From positions 372,001 through 436,000 of the forward strand of contig NZ_JAPNLE010000006.1 in assembly GCF_026627925.1 (NCBI RefSeq): a stretch of DNA of 64,000 bases. The letters run 5' to 3'. The stretch is from Cupriavidus sp. D39. Lineage in GTDB: Bacteria > Pseudomonadota > Gammaproteobacteria > Burkholderiales > Burkholderiaceae. The first letter of the stretch is position 1. Each line of letters opens with the position of its first letter. Both the position numbers and the translations under genes were made by a program. Of this stretch, positions 9,644-17,682 are shown piece after piece. The notes under the pieces are model-generated. The model was not told the origin of the DNA, made no database searches, and worked only from the letters and a program-made list of their open reading frames with translations.

Positions 9644-10534
9644 TCAGAACAGGCCAAGGATGCGGCGCTTGCCGCGCTGCACCGTCACTTCGGTATCGCC
9701 CGAGCGCAGCGCAACCTCGTCGGCCAGACGCTGCAGCACAAGGAAGTCGCCGCGCCGGATAAAGTTCGCCACCACGTAGTCGCTACCGTCCTTGACCAGC
9801 GCCACCGGCCAATCGGCGGCCTTGGGCATGCGCATCCAGATTGCCTTGCCGTCGTCAAACACCGTTTCGGGCTTGAAACTCGCGCTACCCGACACGCCAT
9901 AGTCGAAGTTCAGCTTGTCGGGGGACACCGCAACCGCATCGGGCAGCGCCGCACCGCCATCACGCTCTTCCGGCGCCCCCGACTGCTCGGCGCGCGCCTT
10001 TGACTTCGCGCCGAATGGGGCCTGAACGCGGAAGCGCACCTTCTGGTAGAAGATCCCGCCCAGCGGCGAGGACACCAGCGTGAACTCGTAGCTGCGCTTG
10101 TTGGTATTGACCGACAGCGTGTTGACCAGACCGGGCCCGTTCGGCTTCACATACAGGTGATTCGCGCCGTCCGTGTCGAAGCTCCAGCGGATGTTCTCGC
10201 CCCAGGCCGGATCGCCCACGATCTGCTCGTCGGGGCCGAACTCGATCGTCGTCGTCTTCAACGGGGCGGTGAGCACGCGGAAGATCTGATCCGCGCTGTA
10301 GGGGAACACCACCAGGCGCGAGTCCCCGGGCAAGGCTACCGGCTCCACCCCGCCATTAAACGGATTCATCGGGTTCATGGCGTCGGCCATGTCGCCAATG
10401 CCCAGCGCGGGCAGCGGCGGCGGCGCCCTTCGCGAGGGCTTGTCGGCCGAGAAGCCGGGGCCTGCCGACAGCATCAGGCAGATGGCCGCTGTCAGGCCAA
10501 CGACGGAGAAACGGGAACGCAGGTAGTGGGACAT
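9644..10534 (-). CDS. virB9: VirB9-like (TrbG family) T4SS outer-membrane complex protein
   Basis: This 296-residue periplasmic protein belongs to the core complex that surrounds VirB10. It has a signal peptide (AAICLMLSAGPGFSA), a Pro-rich spacer, the N-terminal VirB9 domain (LVVFPYSADQIFRVLTAPLKTTTIEFGPDEQI and IRWSFDTDGANHLYVKPNGPGLVNTLSVNTNKRSYEFTLVSS as consecutive conserved blocks), and a C-terminal domain with FDDGKAIWMRMP and the final NFIRRGDFLVLQRLADEVALRSGDTEVTV region. Gene order VirB8-VirB9-VirB10 is the standard one. Only three bases separate it from the virB8-like stop. Confidence 0.92.
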   Translation of the reverse strand: MSHYLRSRFSVVGLTAAICLMLSAGPGFSADKPSRRAPPPLPALGIGDMADAMNPMNPFNGGVEPVALPGDSRLVVFPYSADQIFRVLTAPLKTTTIEFGPDEQIVGDPAWGENIRWSFDTDGANHLYVKPNGPGLVNTLSVNTNKRSYEFTLVSSPLGGIFYQKVRFRVQAPFGAKSKARAEQSGAPEERDGGAALPDAVAVSPDKLNFDYGVSGSASFKPETVFDDGKAIWMRMPKAADWPVALVKDGSDYVVANFIRRGDFLVLQRLADEVALRSGDTEVTVQRGKRRILGLF

Positions 10535-10537
10535 GGC

Positions 10538-11245
10538 TCAGGCGGCGGATTTTTGGATGCTGAAGAACACGGGATAGATGCCAAATGGATTGGCTGAGAG
10601 GGCCGCGTCGCTCGTCGGGGGATCAATCTGGTAGCGGAAGGTCATCGCATAACGCTGCTTGCGCGGCTTCGTGCCCTCGTCGCGGGTGGACGTGACAAAC
10701 TCCACCGCGACGGTGTTGTCCGGCAGCAAGGCAATGTTGGTGACCTGTACCTCGCGCACCAGCGAGGGGCTTTGCGCGATGGCGCGAAACGGTGCGTCTT
10801 CCGCCAGCCAGTCCTCGAACTGCTTGCGCGCGGCGCCCACCATTTGCTTCTTCACGGCGTTGATATTTTGGAAGATGCGCGAGTCCTCAATCTCGGCCGT
10901 CAGCACCGGCTCAATCGTGAACATGCGCGTGACCACGTCGCGGAATGCGACCTGGATTTCCAGCGCCTTGGGCTGGTAGGCGTCCAGCTCCCGCGCCACC
11001 GCTTTGCCGTTGGCATCGCCGGACACGCCGACCACGCGCACGACCGGCTCGGGCGGTTGGCGCGTCATCACTGCCGCCACCGCCACCAGGGCGGCCGCCA
11101 GCGCGGCCAGCTTCCAGTGATTGCGCTCGACCACCACACGTGCGGTGCGGTCGAACAGGAACTGCGTAACGTCCTCCCCCGCGTACATGCCGGGGGCGGG
11201 GGAGAGGACCTTCTTGGATTCGTTGCGGCGGGAGAACAGTGGCAT
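10538..11245 (-). CDS. virB8: VirB8-like (TrbF family) T4SS inner-membrane protein
   Basis: This 235-residue bitopic protein is the first gene of the leftward operon. Its cytoplasmic N-terminus (residues 1-40) is followed by a transmembrane helix (HWKLAALAAALVAVAAVM) and a periplasmic NTF2-like VirB8 domain containing FRDVVTRMFTIEPVLT, FEDWLAEDAPFRAIAQ, the VTNIALLPDNTVAVEFV strand and the late YQIDPPTSDAALSANPFGIYP motif in which the NPxG turn is a family hallmark. VirB8 nucleates channel assembly and contacts VirB10. Its ATG at 11245 faces the divergent virB11 operon across a 382-base intergenic region. Confidence 0.93.
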   Translation of the reverse strand: MPLFSRRNESKKVLSPAPGMYAGEDVTQFLFDRTARVVVERNHWKLAALAAALVAVAAVMTRQPPEPVVRVVGVSGDANGKAVARELDAYQPKALEIQVAFRDVVTRMFTIEPVLTAEIEDSRIFQNINAVKKQMVGAARKQFEDWLAEDAPFRAIAQSPSLVREVQVTNIALLPDNTVAVEFVTSTRDEGTKPRKQRYAMTFRYQIDPPTSDAALSANPFGIYPVFFSIQKSAA

Positions 11246-11627
11246 TAGGGCACCTGTTTGGATGCCGCTAATTTGACCAGCGAAACGCCCCCCACAGCGC
11301 GGCGAAAGCTATACGATTTTCGACAGCTTTCAATTTTTCTTACATCAGAGACCACTTTCTTAGCGGTCGCGTGGAGAACGCCGACGTACTGCACTACTGT
11401 GCGCTCACACTAGCGCTGCGGCCCCTGCCCCCGAGCACATGAGTCCGCCCTACTGGCGATAAGACGCTGCTTTCATACGCTTTACTGCAAGTAGGGGGGA
11501 CTCATGTGCTCGCCCCCTCCCCCGCGCGAAGGCGTGTCGTAGGGATCGTCCCGTATCCGCGAAAAGCTCACGAAAATCGCATACCTTTCAGTCGCACACG
11601 AGCACGCCGAACGAGAACAATAGCGGC
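11246..11627. promoter_or_regulatory. Divergent intergenic region with a long inverted repeat (arms 11432-11453 and 11491-11512)
   Basis: This 382-base gap separates the leftward virB8-pil operon from the rightward virB11 operon and must hold both promoters. The clearest structure is an imperfect 22-base inverted repeat whose arms share CGAGCACATGAGTCC and then CCCTAC, separated by a 37-base AT-richer spacer containing CTTTCATACGCTTTACTGC. That geometry could be a pair of operator half-sites controlling both transfer operons, a stem-loop, or part of a transfer origin. Upstream of virB8 (11270-11370) the sequence is locally AT-rich (ACGATTTTCGACAGCTTTC) and probably contains its promoter. No convincing -35/-10 pair can be fixed by eye. 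Confidence 0.55.
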
Positions 11628-12677
11628 ATGTCTGCACCAGCCGCTCACCCCACCCTGCAATTCGATCAGCTCGAAGCGAGCGCGGTCGCCATGTTCTTCC
11701 AGGCGCTTAGCCCCATCAAGGCTTTCGTCGAGGCATCGGACATTGCCGAAGTCATGATCAACCATCCCGAGAGCATCTGGATCGAACGACATGGGGAACT
11801 GCGTCAACTCGATATCCGGCTCGAACCGGCCATGGTCGAAGGCGCCGTGCGGGCGCTTGCGGCCTCGGTGCAGAAATCCGCAGTCCGCGGCACTGATCAG
11901 GGCATCATCAACGCAGGCTACAAGGGCATGCGGATTGCCGCGGTGATGCAGCCGACCGCTATTGACGGCAACGCGCTCAGCATCCGCCGTCACCGGGAAA
12001 CCAACCTGTCTCTGGCCGACTATGTCCAGATGGGCGCGTTCTCGTCGCGTGTCGCGCGCGACACCACCGCCGAAAAGCCGATCTTCGACGGCCTGGTGGA
12101 AGACGAGGCGCTGAAGGCGGCGCTTACCCAACTGGTCGTGCAGCGCAAGAACATCCTGGTCGCAGGCGGCACGTCCTCGGGCAAGACCACGCTGCTCAAT
12201 GCACTGGTCGCAGAGATTCCGCACAGCGAACGGGTGCTCTCCATCGAAGACACGATGGAACTCAAGTTGACGGTGCCCAACAAGGTGCGCCTGCTATCCA
12301 ATGCCGACACCCGCGTGACCACGCAGCAACTGGTCGCACTGTCACTGCGCTTCCGACCCGACCGCATCCTCGTTGGCGAGGTGCGCGGCGGCGAAGCCTT
12401 CGACCTGCTCCAAGCGCTTAACACCGGCCACGACGGCGGCATGGCGTCGCTGCACGCCAACAACGCCCGATCCGCCCTGTCGCGGCTGGAGAGTCTGGCG
12501 ATGCTCGGCATCCCAACCGGCTCCCGCTGGGAGTTGGACGACATGCGCAAGCTCATCGCCGAATGCTTCCACTACGTTCTGCATCTGCGCCGCACCGGCG
12601 AGATGCGGCATGTCTCGGAAATCCTGGAGATCCAGGGCTTCAAACATGGCGACTACGTCGTCAATCGCGTTTTCTGA
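11628..12677 (+). CDS. virB11: VirB11-like (TrbB family) T4SS ATPase
   Basis: This 349-residue hexameric traffic ATPase is thought to switch the secretion system between pilus building and substrate transfer. The N-terminal domain contains the PESIWIERHGELRQL strand block. The C-terminal RecA-like domain has Walker A (VAGGTSSGKTTLLNAL, about residues 180-195), the Asp box (RVLSIEDTMEL), Walker B (PDRILVGEVRGGEAFDLLQAL) and the His box (GHDGGMASLHANNARSALSRLE). Length and motif spacing are normal. It opens the rightward transfer operon; the virB2-like gene follows after 18 bases. Confidence 0.95.
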   Translation: MSAPAAHPTLQFDQLEASAVAMFFQALSPIKAFVEASDIAEVMINHPESIWIERHGELRQLDIRLEPAMVEGAVRALAASVQKSAVRGTDQGIINAGYKGMRIAAVMQPTAIDGNALSIRRHRETNLSLADYVQMGAFSSRVARDTTAEKPIFDGLVEDEALKAALTQLVVQRKNILVAGGTSSGKTTLLNALVAEIPHSERVLSIEDTMELKLTVPNKVRLLSNADTRVTTQQLVALSLRFRPDRILVGEVRGGEAFDLLQALNTGHDGGMASLHANNARSALSRLESLAMLGIPTGSRWELDDMRKLIAECFHYVLHLRRTGEMRHVSEILEIQGFKHGDYVVNRVF

Positions 12678-12695
12678 CTGGGAGTTCAACAAACC

Positions 12696-13046
12696 ATGTT
12701 CCGTTCCAACCGACCAGCGGGGATGCAGCTCAACGCCGCCCGGACCCGTTCGCAGCAGACCGCCCTCGTGCTGGGCGCGACGCTGCTCCTGTGTGCCCAG
12801 AGTGCTTTCGCCGCCGACCTCGGTCTCTTCAGTGGCCTGACCAACATCATCTGCTCGATCCAGGCGCTGGTCAGCGGTCCCATCCTCTTTGTGATCGGCG
12901 TAGTGGTCATTATTCTGGGTGCGATCGGCATTGCCAACTCCGAGTCGACCATCGTCAAGGTCGTCATGACGGCCATCGTTGGCATCGGCCTGGCAGCCGC
13001 CGCGATTCCGATTGCCAAGAACCTCGGTCTCACCCAGTACTGCTGA
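12696..13046 (+). CDS. virB2: VirB2-like (TrbC family) prepilin
   Basis: This 116-residue protein has the layout of a conjugative pilin precursor: a long signal peptide (LVLGATLLLCAQSAFA, cleavage expected before ADLGLF), then two hydrophobic helices (SGPILFVIGVVVIILGAIGIA and VVMTAIVGIGLAAAAIPIA) separated by a short charged loop (NSESTIVK). Two cysteines, one just after the signal region (NIICSIQ) and one at the C-terminus (TQYC), could pair. It is flanked by virB11-like and virB3-like genes, the usual order in Trb-type systems, and has only two bases before the next start. Confidence 0.88.
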   Translation: MFRSNRPAGMQLNAARTRSQQTALVLGATLLLCAQSAFAADLGLFSGLTNIICSIQALVSGPILFVIGVVVIILGAIGIANSESTIVKVVMTAIVGIGLAAAAIPIAKNLGLTQYC

Positions 13047-13048
13047 TC

Positions 13049-13378
13049 ATGCGTCAGCACACCGTCAGCCGGTCATTGTCCTTACCACGCATGATGGGTG
13101 GCGCTGTCCGCGGTCTTGCGATTGCCAACGGGACCATCACGGCCCTGTTGTGCTACGCCACCTACTCGGGCGGCATCTGGACAGTGGCCGGCTTCTTCCT
13201 GGTTGGCCTCTGCGTCCACCTCTTCCTGCGCTGGCTCACCACAAGCGACCCGTGGTGGAACCTCGTGCTGAACGTCTACAACCATTACGGCGACGTGTAC
13301 GAACCCACGCCGTGGCACGGCAAGCTCAGCCCGCGCTTCCGCCGCCCCTATGGCTTCGATAGCGACCTGCCATGCTGA
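13049..13378 (+). CDS. virB3: VirB3-like (TrbD family) inner-membrane protein
   Basis: This 109-residue membrane protein contains two closely spaced hydrophobic helices (LAIANGTITALLCYATY and IWTVAGFFLVGLCVHLFLRWL) followed by a conserved soluble tail including LTTSDPWW and a Tyr/Pro-rich end. VirB3/TrbD proteins show the same topology and the typical R-x-L-T-x-x-D-P motif is visible here as RWLTTSDP. VirB3 anchors the VirB4 ATPase, and this gene overlaps the virB4-like start by seven bases, which is consistent with coupled translation. The start at 13049 lies only two bases after the virB2 stop codon. Confidence 0.85.
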   Translation: MRQHTVSRSLSLPRMMGGAVRGLAIANGTITALLCYATYSGGIWTVAGFFLVGLCVHLFLRWLTTSDPWWNLVLNVYNHYGDVYEPTPWHGKLSPRFRRPYGFDSDLPC

Positions 13379-15819
13379 AACGCCGCCCCATGCAAGAGAT
13401 TGCACCATGGATGACACTCGTCACCCCTGACCTGGTGTTGAACAAGGACGGCTCGCTGCTGGCGACCTATGACTTCGACGGCATCGATGCGGACAGCCCC
13501 AACACGCAAGACGTGTCAGCCGCCCGCGACCAACTCGACCAGGCCTGCCGCAGCTTCGACAGCCGCGTGACGGCGTGGTGGCGGCTACGCCACCGGCGCA
13601 CCCGCGGCTACATCGGCGGCACCTTCCCCGCCGCGTCCGACGCCCGGATCGACGCGCTCAACCGCGAGCATATGGCGAACGGCAGATACTTCCACAACAC
13701 ACACTCTCTGGCCCTCGCCTATACGCCGGAAAACGGCATCGACAAGGTGTTCGAGCGCATGGCGTACCACATGACGGTTGGCAGCAAGAACTTCGTCATG
13801 GCGGCTTTCGAAACCGCCAAGGACGTGTTGCTGGCTCGCAATGCCTTCGCCTTCGACCTGCAACGCACCGAGGCCGACGCCAAGCGCTTCGAATCGATGC
13901 TCGACGCCTTTGCGGGCGGCGTGACCAAGCTCGGCCTCACGCGCCTGTCCCTGCAGGACAGCCTCGCAGCCTTGCACCAAACCGCCAACCCGACCGTGCC
14001 ACCGCGCCGCATTCGCTTCCCGGTGACCCTGCTGGACACCCATCTGACCGAGTCGGAAGTGACCAGCGGTTCCGACAAGCTGCTTTTTGAATCGGCACAC
14101 GGCAAGCGCTACGCCGCTGTCGTGGCGGTCAAGGAATGGATGGGCTTTCAGGAAGCCGCGCTCGACGCCCTCACGCAACTCGACGTCGAACTGGATATTT
14201 GCATTCTCTATCGGTTCCTGGACACCCATAAGGCCACTAACTACATCGAGAAGATTCGTCGCTTCTACAAGATGGCGAGCTTCAACCTCTGGGCGATCGT
14301 CAAACAGGCGGCGGCCAAGGAAGAAGCGGAGAACGACGAGGGCCGCGAGCAACTGGCCGCCGAGGCGGGCGACGCGCTGCGGCGCCTGACCGCCGAAGGC
14401 CAGCAGCATGGCTTCGTCAATATCTCGGTCATCGTCTACGGTGACTCAGAGGCCGAGTGCGAGGATGCCGTCAGCGACGTCGTGGGTGCCATCACCAACG
14501 CCGGCTTCGGTCCGATCCGCGAGAAGGCCAACCTGCTACCGGCCTGGAACAGCACCCTGCCCGGCCGTTGGGATAAGCAGCGTCGGCTGCAATTCGTGGA
14601 AACGCCGACCGTGTCCGACATCGCCCCGCTGCGCTCGGTGCGGCCCGGTCCGACCCGCAACAACTGGCTCACCAACCTGTCGGGCGTGGAGACGCCACCT
14701 CTCACCTGCCTGCCAACCCGCCACCGCACCGCGCAACGGGTGGACATGCACCAACCCGGCGGCAACGGCCACTTGCTCGTACTCGGCCCTATCGGCGCCG
14801 GCAAGTCCGTGATGCTCAACTTCCTTGTCACGCAGGCGGGCCGCCAGGGTGCCCGACGCATCCGCTTCGACAAGGACCGCTCAACGCGCATTCCGACGCT
14901 ACTGGCCGGTGGCAAATTCGTCGACGTGACCGGCCGCTTTCAGGCGGCCACACAGAGCAATCCTCTGTCGTTGCTGGGTAGTCCGGGCAACCATGCCTAT
15001 GTCACCGACTGGCTGGTGCTCGCCATCGAGGACGACGAGTTCCGGGTCACGCCGCAGCAACGCACTGACCTGTATCAGGCTGTGCAGATCCTCTCGCGCT
15101 TCTCGCGTGAGCACTGGACGCTCTCGAATCTCTGCACGCAACTGCACGCTTCGCTGCGCGAGCGCCTGCAGATCTGGGTGAAGGGTGGGCAGTACGGTCA
15201 CTTCTTCGACCACGTGGAGGACGCCTTCGAGGTGAGCGATGACCTCTCGATCGAGATGGGCGACCTGTTCGTGACCTTCCCACGCGCCGCGGCCCTCTTC
15301 ATGGACTATGCGTTCTACCGCATCAGCCAGTCGATGGGCGGCACGCGCTACACCATCATCGAGGTAGAGGAAGCCGGCTTCTTCTTCACCAATCCACGCT
15401 TCTATGCGCGGCTGGAGACCTGGATCGTGACGATCCGCAAGCTCAACGGCGCGATCTGGATGGCGACGCAATCGTTGCAGCAGATCGCACGTGTCGCGGA
15501 CTTCGAGATCCTCAAGGACAACATCGCCAACATCCTCTACCTGCCCAACAGCCAGGCCAGTACCAGCAAGGACCTGTATTGCGACGTGTTCGGCCTCACC
15601 AACGATCAGGTGAAGATGATTGCCGAGGCCGTGCCCAACCGGGACTACCTCTGGACCACCAAGGCACAGACCCGGATGCTGCAGACCGCGTTCAGCAAGG
15701 AAATGATCGCGATGCTGCGCTCCGACGGCTATGCCCAGGAAGTGCTGGACCGGCACTACGCGTCCGGGCACCCCGAATGGCAAGACCGCTACGTCCGAGA
15801 AGTCCTTGCCCGCGGCTAA
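13372..15819 (+). CDS. virB4: VirB4-like (TrbE family) T4SS ATPase
   Basis: This 815-residue AAA+ ATPase is the largest energiser of the transfer channel. The N-terminal CagE/VirB4 domain spans roughly residues 1-420. The C-terminal motor has Walker A (LVLGPIGAGKSVMLNFLV, about residue 470), the RIRFDKDRSTRIPTLLAGG strand that follows in VirB4 proteins, Walker B near IIEVEEAGFFF, and the late NIANILYLPNSQA and VFGLTNDQVKMI blocks. Length matches TrbE/VirB4. It overlaps the virB3 stop and is followed, after 31 bases, by the trbJ-like gene. No frameshift is seen. Confidence 0.95.
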   Translation: MLKRRPMQEIAPWMTLVTPDLVLNKDGSLLATYDFDGIDADSPNTQDVSAARDQLDQACRSFDSRVTAWWRLRHRRTRGYIGGTFPAASDARIDALNREHMANGRYFHNTHSLALAYTPENGIDKVFERMAYHMTVGSKNFVMAAFETAKDVLLARNAFAFDLQRTEADAKRFESMLDAFAGGVTKLGLTRLSLQDSLAALHQTANPTVPPRRIRFPVTLLDTHLTESEVTSGSDKLLFESAHGKRYAAVVAVKEWMGFQEAALDALTQLDVELDICILYRFLDTHKATNYIEKIRRFYKMASFNLWAIVKQAAAKEEAENDEGREQLAAEAGDALRRLTAEGQQHGFVNISVIVYGDSEAECEDAVSDVVGAITNAGFGPIREKANLLPAWNSTLPGRWDKQRRLQFVETPTVSDIAPLRSVRPGPTRNNWLTNLSGVETPPLTCLPTRHRTAQRVDMHQPGGNGHLLVLGPIGAGKSVMLNFLVTQAGRQGARRIRFDKDRSTRIPTLLAGGKFVDVTGRFQAATQSNPLSLLGSPGNHAYVTDWLVLAIEDDEFRVTPQQRTDLYQAVQILSRFSREHWTLSNLCTQLHASLRERLQIWVKGGQYGHFFDHVEDAFEVSDDLSIEMGDLFVTFPRAAALFMDYAFYRISQSMGGTRYTIIEVEEAGFFFTNPRFYARLETWIVTIRKLNGAIWMATQSLQQIARVADFEILKDNIANILYLPNSQASTSKDLYCDVFGLTNDQVKMIAEAVPNRDYLWTTKAQTRMLQTAFSKEMIAMLRSDGYAQEVLDRHYASGHPEWQDRYVREVLARG

Positions 15820-15850
15820 CGCGGATCCTGCTCAAACACTGGAGAACCCT

Positions 15851-16615
15851 ATGAAAAAGATCGCTGCAAAACTGCTTGTCACCGCGGCCCTGAGCGCTTC
15901 GTCGCTGGCACACGCCAGCGGATGGCCGGTGTTTGACGCGGCCAACTTCATCAAGAACACGATGACGGCGGCGCAGGCGCTGAAGACCGAAGTGTACGAA
16001 AACACCAACATCACCTACCAGTACAAGATGATGCTCAACCAGCTGCAGCAGGCGGTTGGGCTCGACTCGACCTCCATGCTGGCCCAGGCGAGCTCGATCA
16101 AGGACGATATCAAGAGGCACGAGCAGTACGGCCAGACGCTGCAGGACCTCTACGGTGGCCTTGCCAACAACGCCGATTATCTCTCCCGCGTGCAGAGCAT
16201 GGTCGTGCAGTCCGGCAAGACCCCGGACCAATGGTTCCAGGACCAACGCACGCTGCTCGACACAGGCGACAAGACGGCCAAGCGCCTGTTCAGCCTCGGC
16301 AATGACATCACGGCGAACAATCAAAAGCTGGCGCAACGCCGAAAGCAGCTTCAGTCAGACCTTGAGATGAATCAGACGACCGAAGCTACCGCCCAACTCA
16401 CGAACCAGATGCTCGATGTATTGGCCAGTCAGAATGCAGACCTGCTGCAGCTGATGGGGGCAAGGACCCAATCCGACGCGATCAAAGACCAGAAGGCCAA
16501 CTCGGACACGGCCGAGAAGACCACCGCAGCCGAGGCGCTTTCCCTTCAGCAGGCGGCTGAACTGCAGCAGCTCCGACAGACCGTCTTCAATCGCGGAACA
16601 TCGTCCGGAAAGTAA
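15851..16615 (+). CDS. trbJ: TrbJ/VirB5-like periplasmic transfer protein
   Basis: This 254-residue exported protein has a signal peptide (LLVTAALSASSLAHA), then a helical, Gln/Ala-rich body with the typical TrbJ beginning GWPVFDAANFIKNTMTAAQALKTEV, and a long predicted coiled coil over residues 150-245. VirB5/TrbJ proteins are minor pilus components and adhesins. The start is the ATG at 15851, which follows a GGAGAA ribosome binding site; an upstream in-frame extension would lie within virB4 and lacks a signal peptide. Position between virB4-like and trbL-like genes agrees with Trb systems. Confidence 0.85.
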   Translation: MKKIAAKLLVTAALSASSLAHASGWPVFDAANFIKNTMTAAQALKTEVYENTNITYQYKMMLNQLQQAVGLDSTSMLAQASSIKDDIKRHEQYGQTLQDLYGGLANNADYLSRVQSMVVQSGKTPDQWFQDQRTLLDTGDKTAKRLFSLGNDITANNQKLAQRRKQLQSDLEMNQTTEATAQLTNQMLDVLASQNADLLQLMGARTQSDAIKDQKANSDTAEKTTAAEALSLQQAAELQQLRQTVFNRGTSSGK

Positions 16616-16622
16616 GGCTGAC

Positions 16623-17681
16623 ATGAAACGAACCACGATCCTCCGCGCCGCCGTTGCCGCGCTACTGGCGCTACTGGCGTTGCTCTCCCTCGTCTCCTTG
16701 CCGGCAAGAGCGCAATCGGAGGTCTCGATTCCTCCCTTGGCGCAACCAGTACCGTCGCTGTCGTCAGCGCCGTCTGGGGGTTCGGCTGTCCCCATGCCCG
16801 CCGTTGGCTCAACCGGCGAGGCGTTGTCGGATACCGTCAAAGAGTTGATGGCACTGCGGGATGGCTTGCTCAGCGGCGGCATTGCGCTGAGCCGCACCAC
16901 AGCGCCGGAGGCTGGCAAGTTCGCGTGGGCACTTGCGGTGATCACACTCACGATCGCCGCCATCCAATTCATGGCACATCGACACCCTGTCGGCGCCTGG
17001 GTGGAGTTCCTCGAAACACTAACGGTCCTCGGCATCTTCTCCGCGATCTATCTCAGCTTCGACTCCTTTGGCATAGGCATCTTCCAATGGTTCGATGAGA
17101 TCGCGCGAGCCATGAGCGGCGGCAATTATGGCACTGGCTCAGTCCTCGCCTATACCGCCGGGAAATTTCTGGATTCGTTTATCGCTGCGATCAAGATCGC
17201 CTCCTGGTACAACAAGCTGGACGCAATTATTTCGGGCCTCGGCCTGCTGATTGCCTTTCTTCTTACTGCCATCGCGGCAATCGTCTACACCTACTACATC
17301 ATGATTGGGCAACTGCAGGCCGCCGTCGGCCTGGCGGTAGGCTTAATCGCTGTGGCCTTGGGCTTTTCCGAATACACCCGGAAGTACTTTTGGGCGTGGT
17401 TCGATTTCATGGTCACGGCATCCATGTATATCGTGACGTCGGCAATCATCGCTAACCTGGTCGCGGCGGCCACCGGCGAGACCGTTCAGAAGGTCGCTAC
17501 CGTAGGAACAAGCACCGCCGCCGCCGGCTGGAAGGCCGCATCCCTGTCCGTCCTGGTACTCCTCATCTCCTTCGAGATTCCGAAGCTGGCCGGCTCGCTG
17601 TTCGGCACGGGCGGTGGCATCTCCGGCGGTGCTGCTGCGGGCGCAGCCAAAGGTGCAATGAAGCTTGGAAAGCTCTTCTGA
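16623..17681 (+). CDS. trbL: TrbL/VirB6-like polytopic membrane protein
   Basis: This 352-residue protein has a cleavable signal or first helix (AALLALLALLSLVSLPARA), followed by several hydrophobic segments: FAWALAVITLTIAAIQFMA, LTVLGIFSAIYLSFDSFG, LGLLIAFLLTAIAAIVYTYYIMIG, AAVGLAVGLIAVALGFSEY, and IVTSAIIANLVAAATGE. The Gly/Ala-rich C-terminus (GTGGGISGGAAAGAAKGAMKLGKLF) is typical of TrbL. The protein forms the inner-membrane pore of the transfer channel. It follows the trbJ-like gene by seven bases and its stop is one base before the next start codon. Confidence 0.9.
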   Translation: MKRTTILRAAVAALLALLALLSLVSLPARAQSEVSIPPLAQPVPSLSSAPSGGSAVPMPAVGSTGEALSDTVKELMALRDGLLSGGIALSRTTAPEAGKFAWALAVITLTIAAIQFMAHRHPVGAWVEFLETLTVLGIFSAIYLSFDSFGIGIFQWFDEIARAMSGGNYGTGSVLAYTAGKFLDSFIAAIKIASWYNKLDAIISGLGLLIAFLLTAIAAIVYTYYIMIGQLQAAVGLAVGLIAVALGFSEYTRKYFWAWFDFMVTASMYIVTSAIIANLVAAATGETVQKVATVGTSTAAAGWKAASLSVLVLLISFEIPKLAGSLFGTGGGISGGAAAGAAKGAMKLGKLF

Positions 17682-17682
17682 C

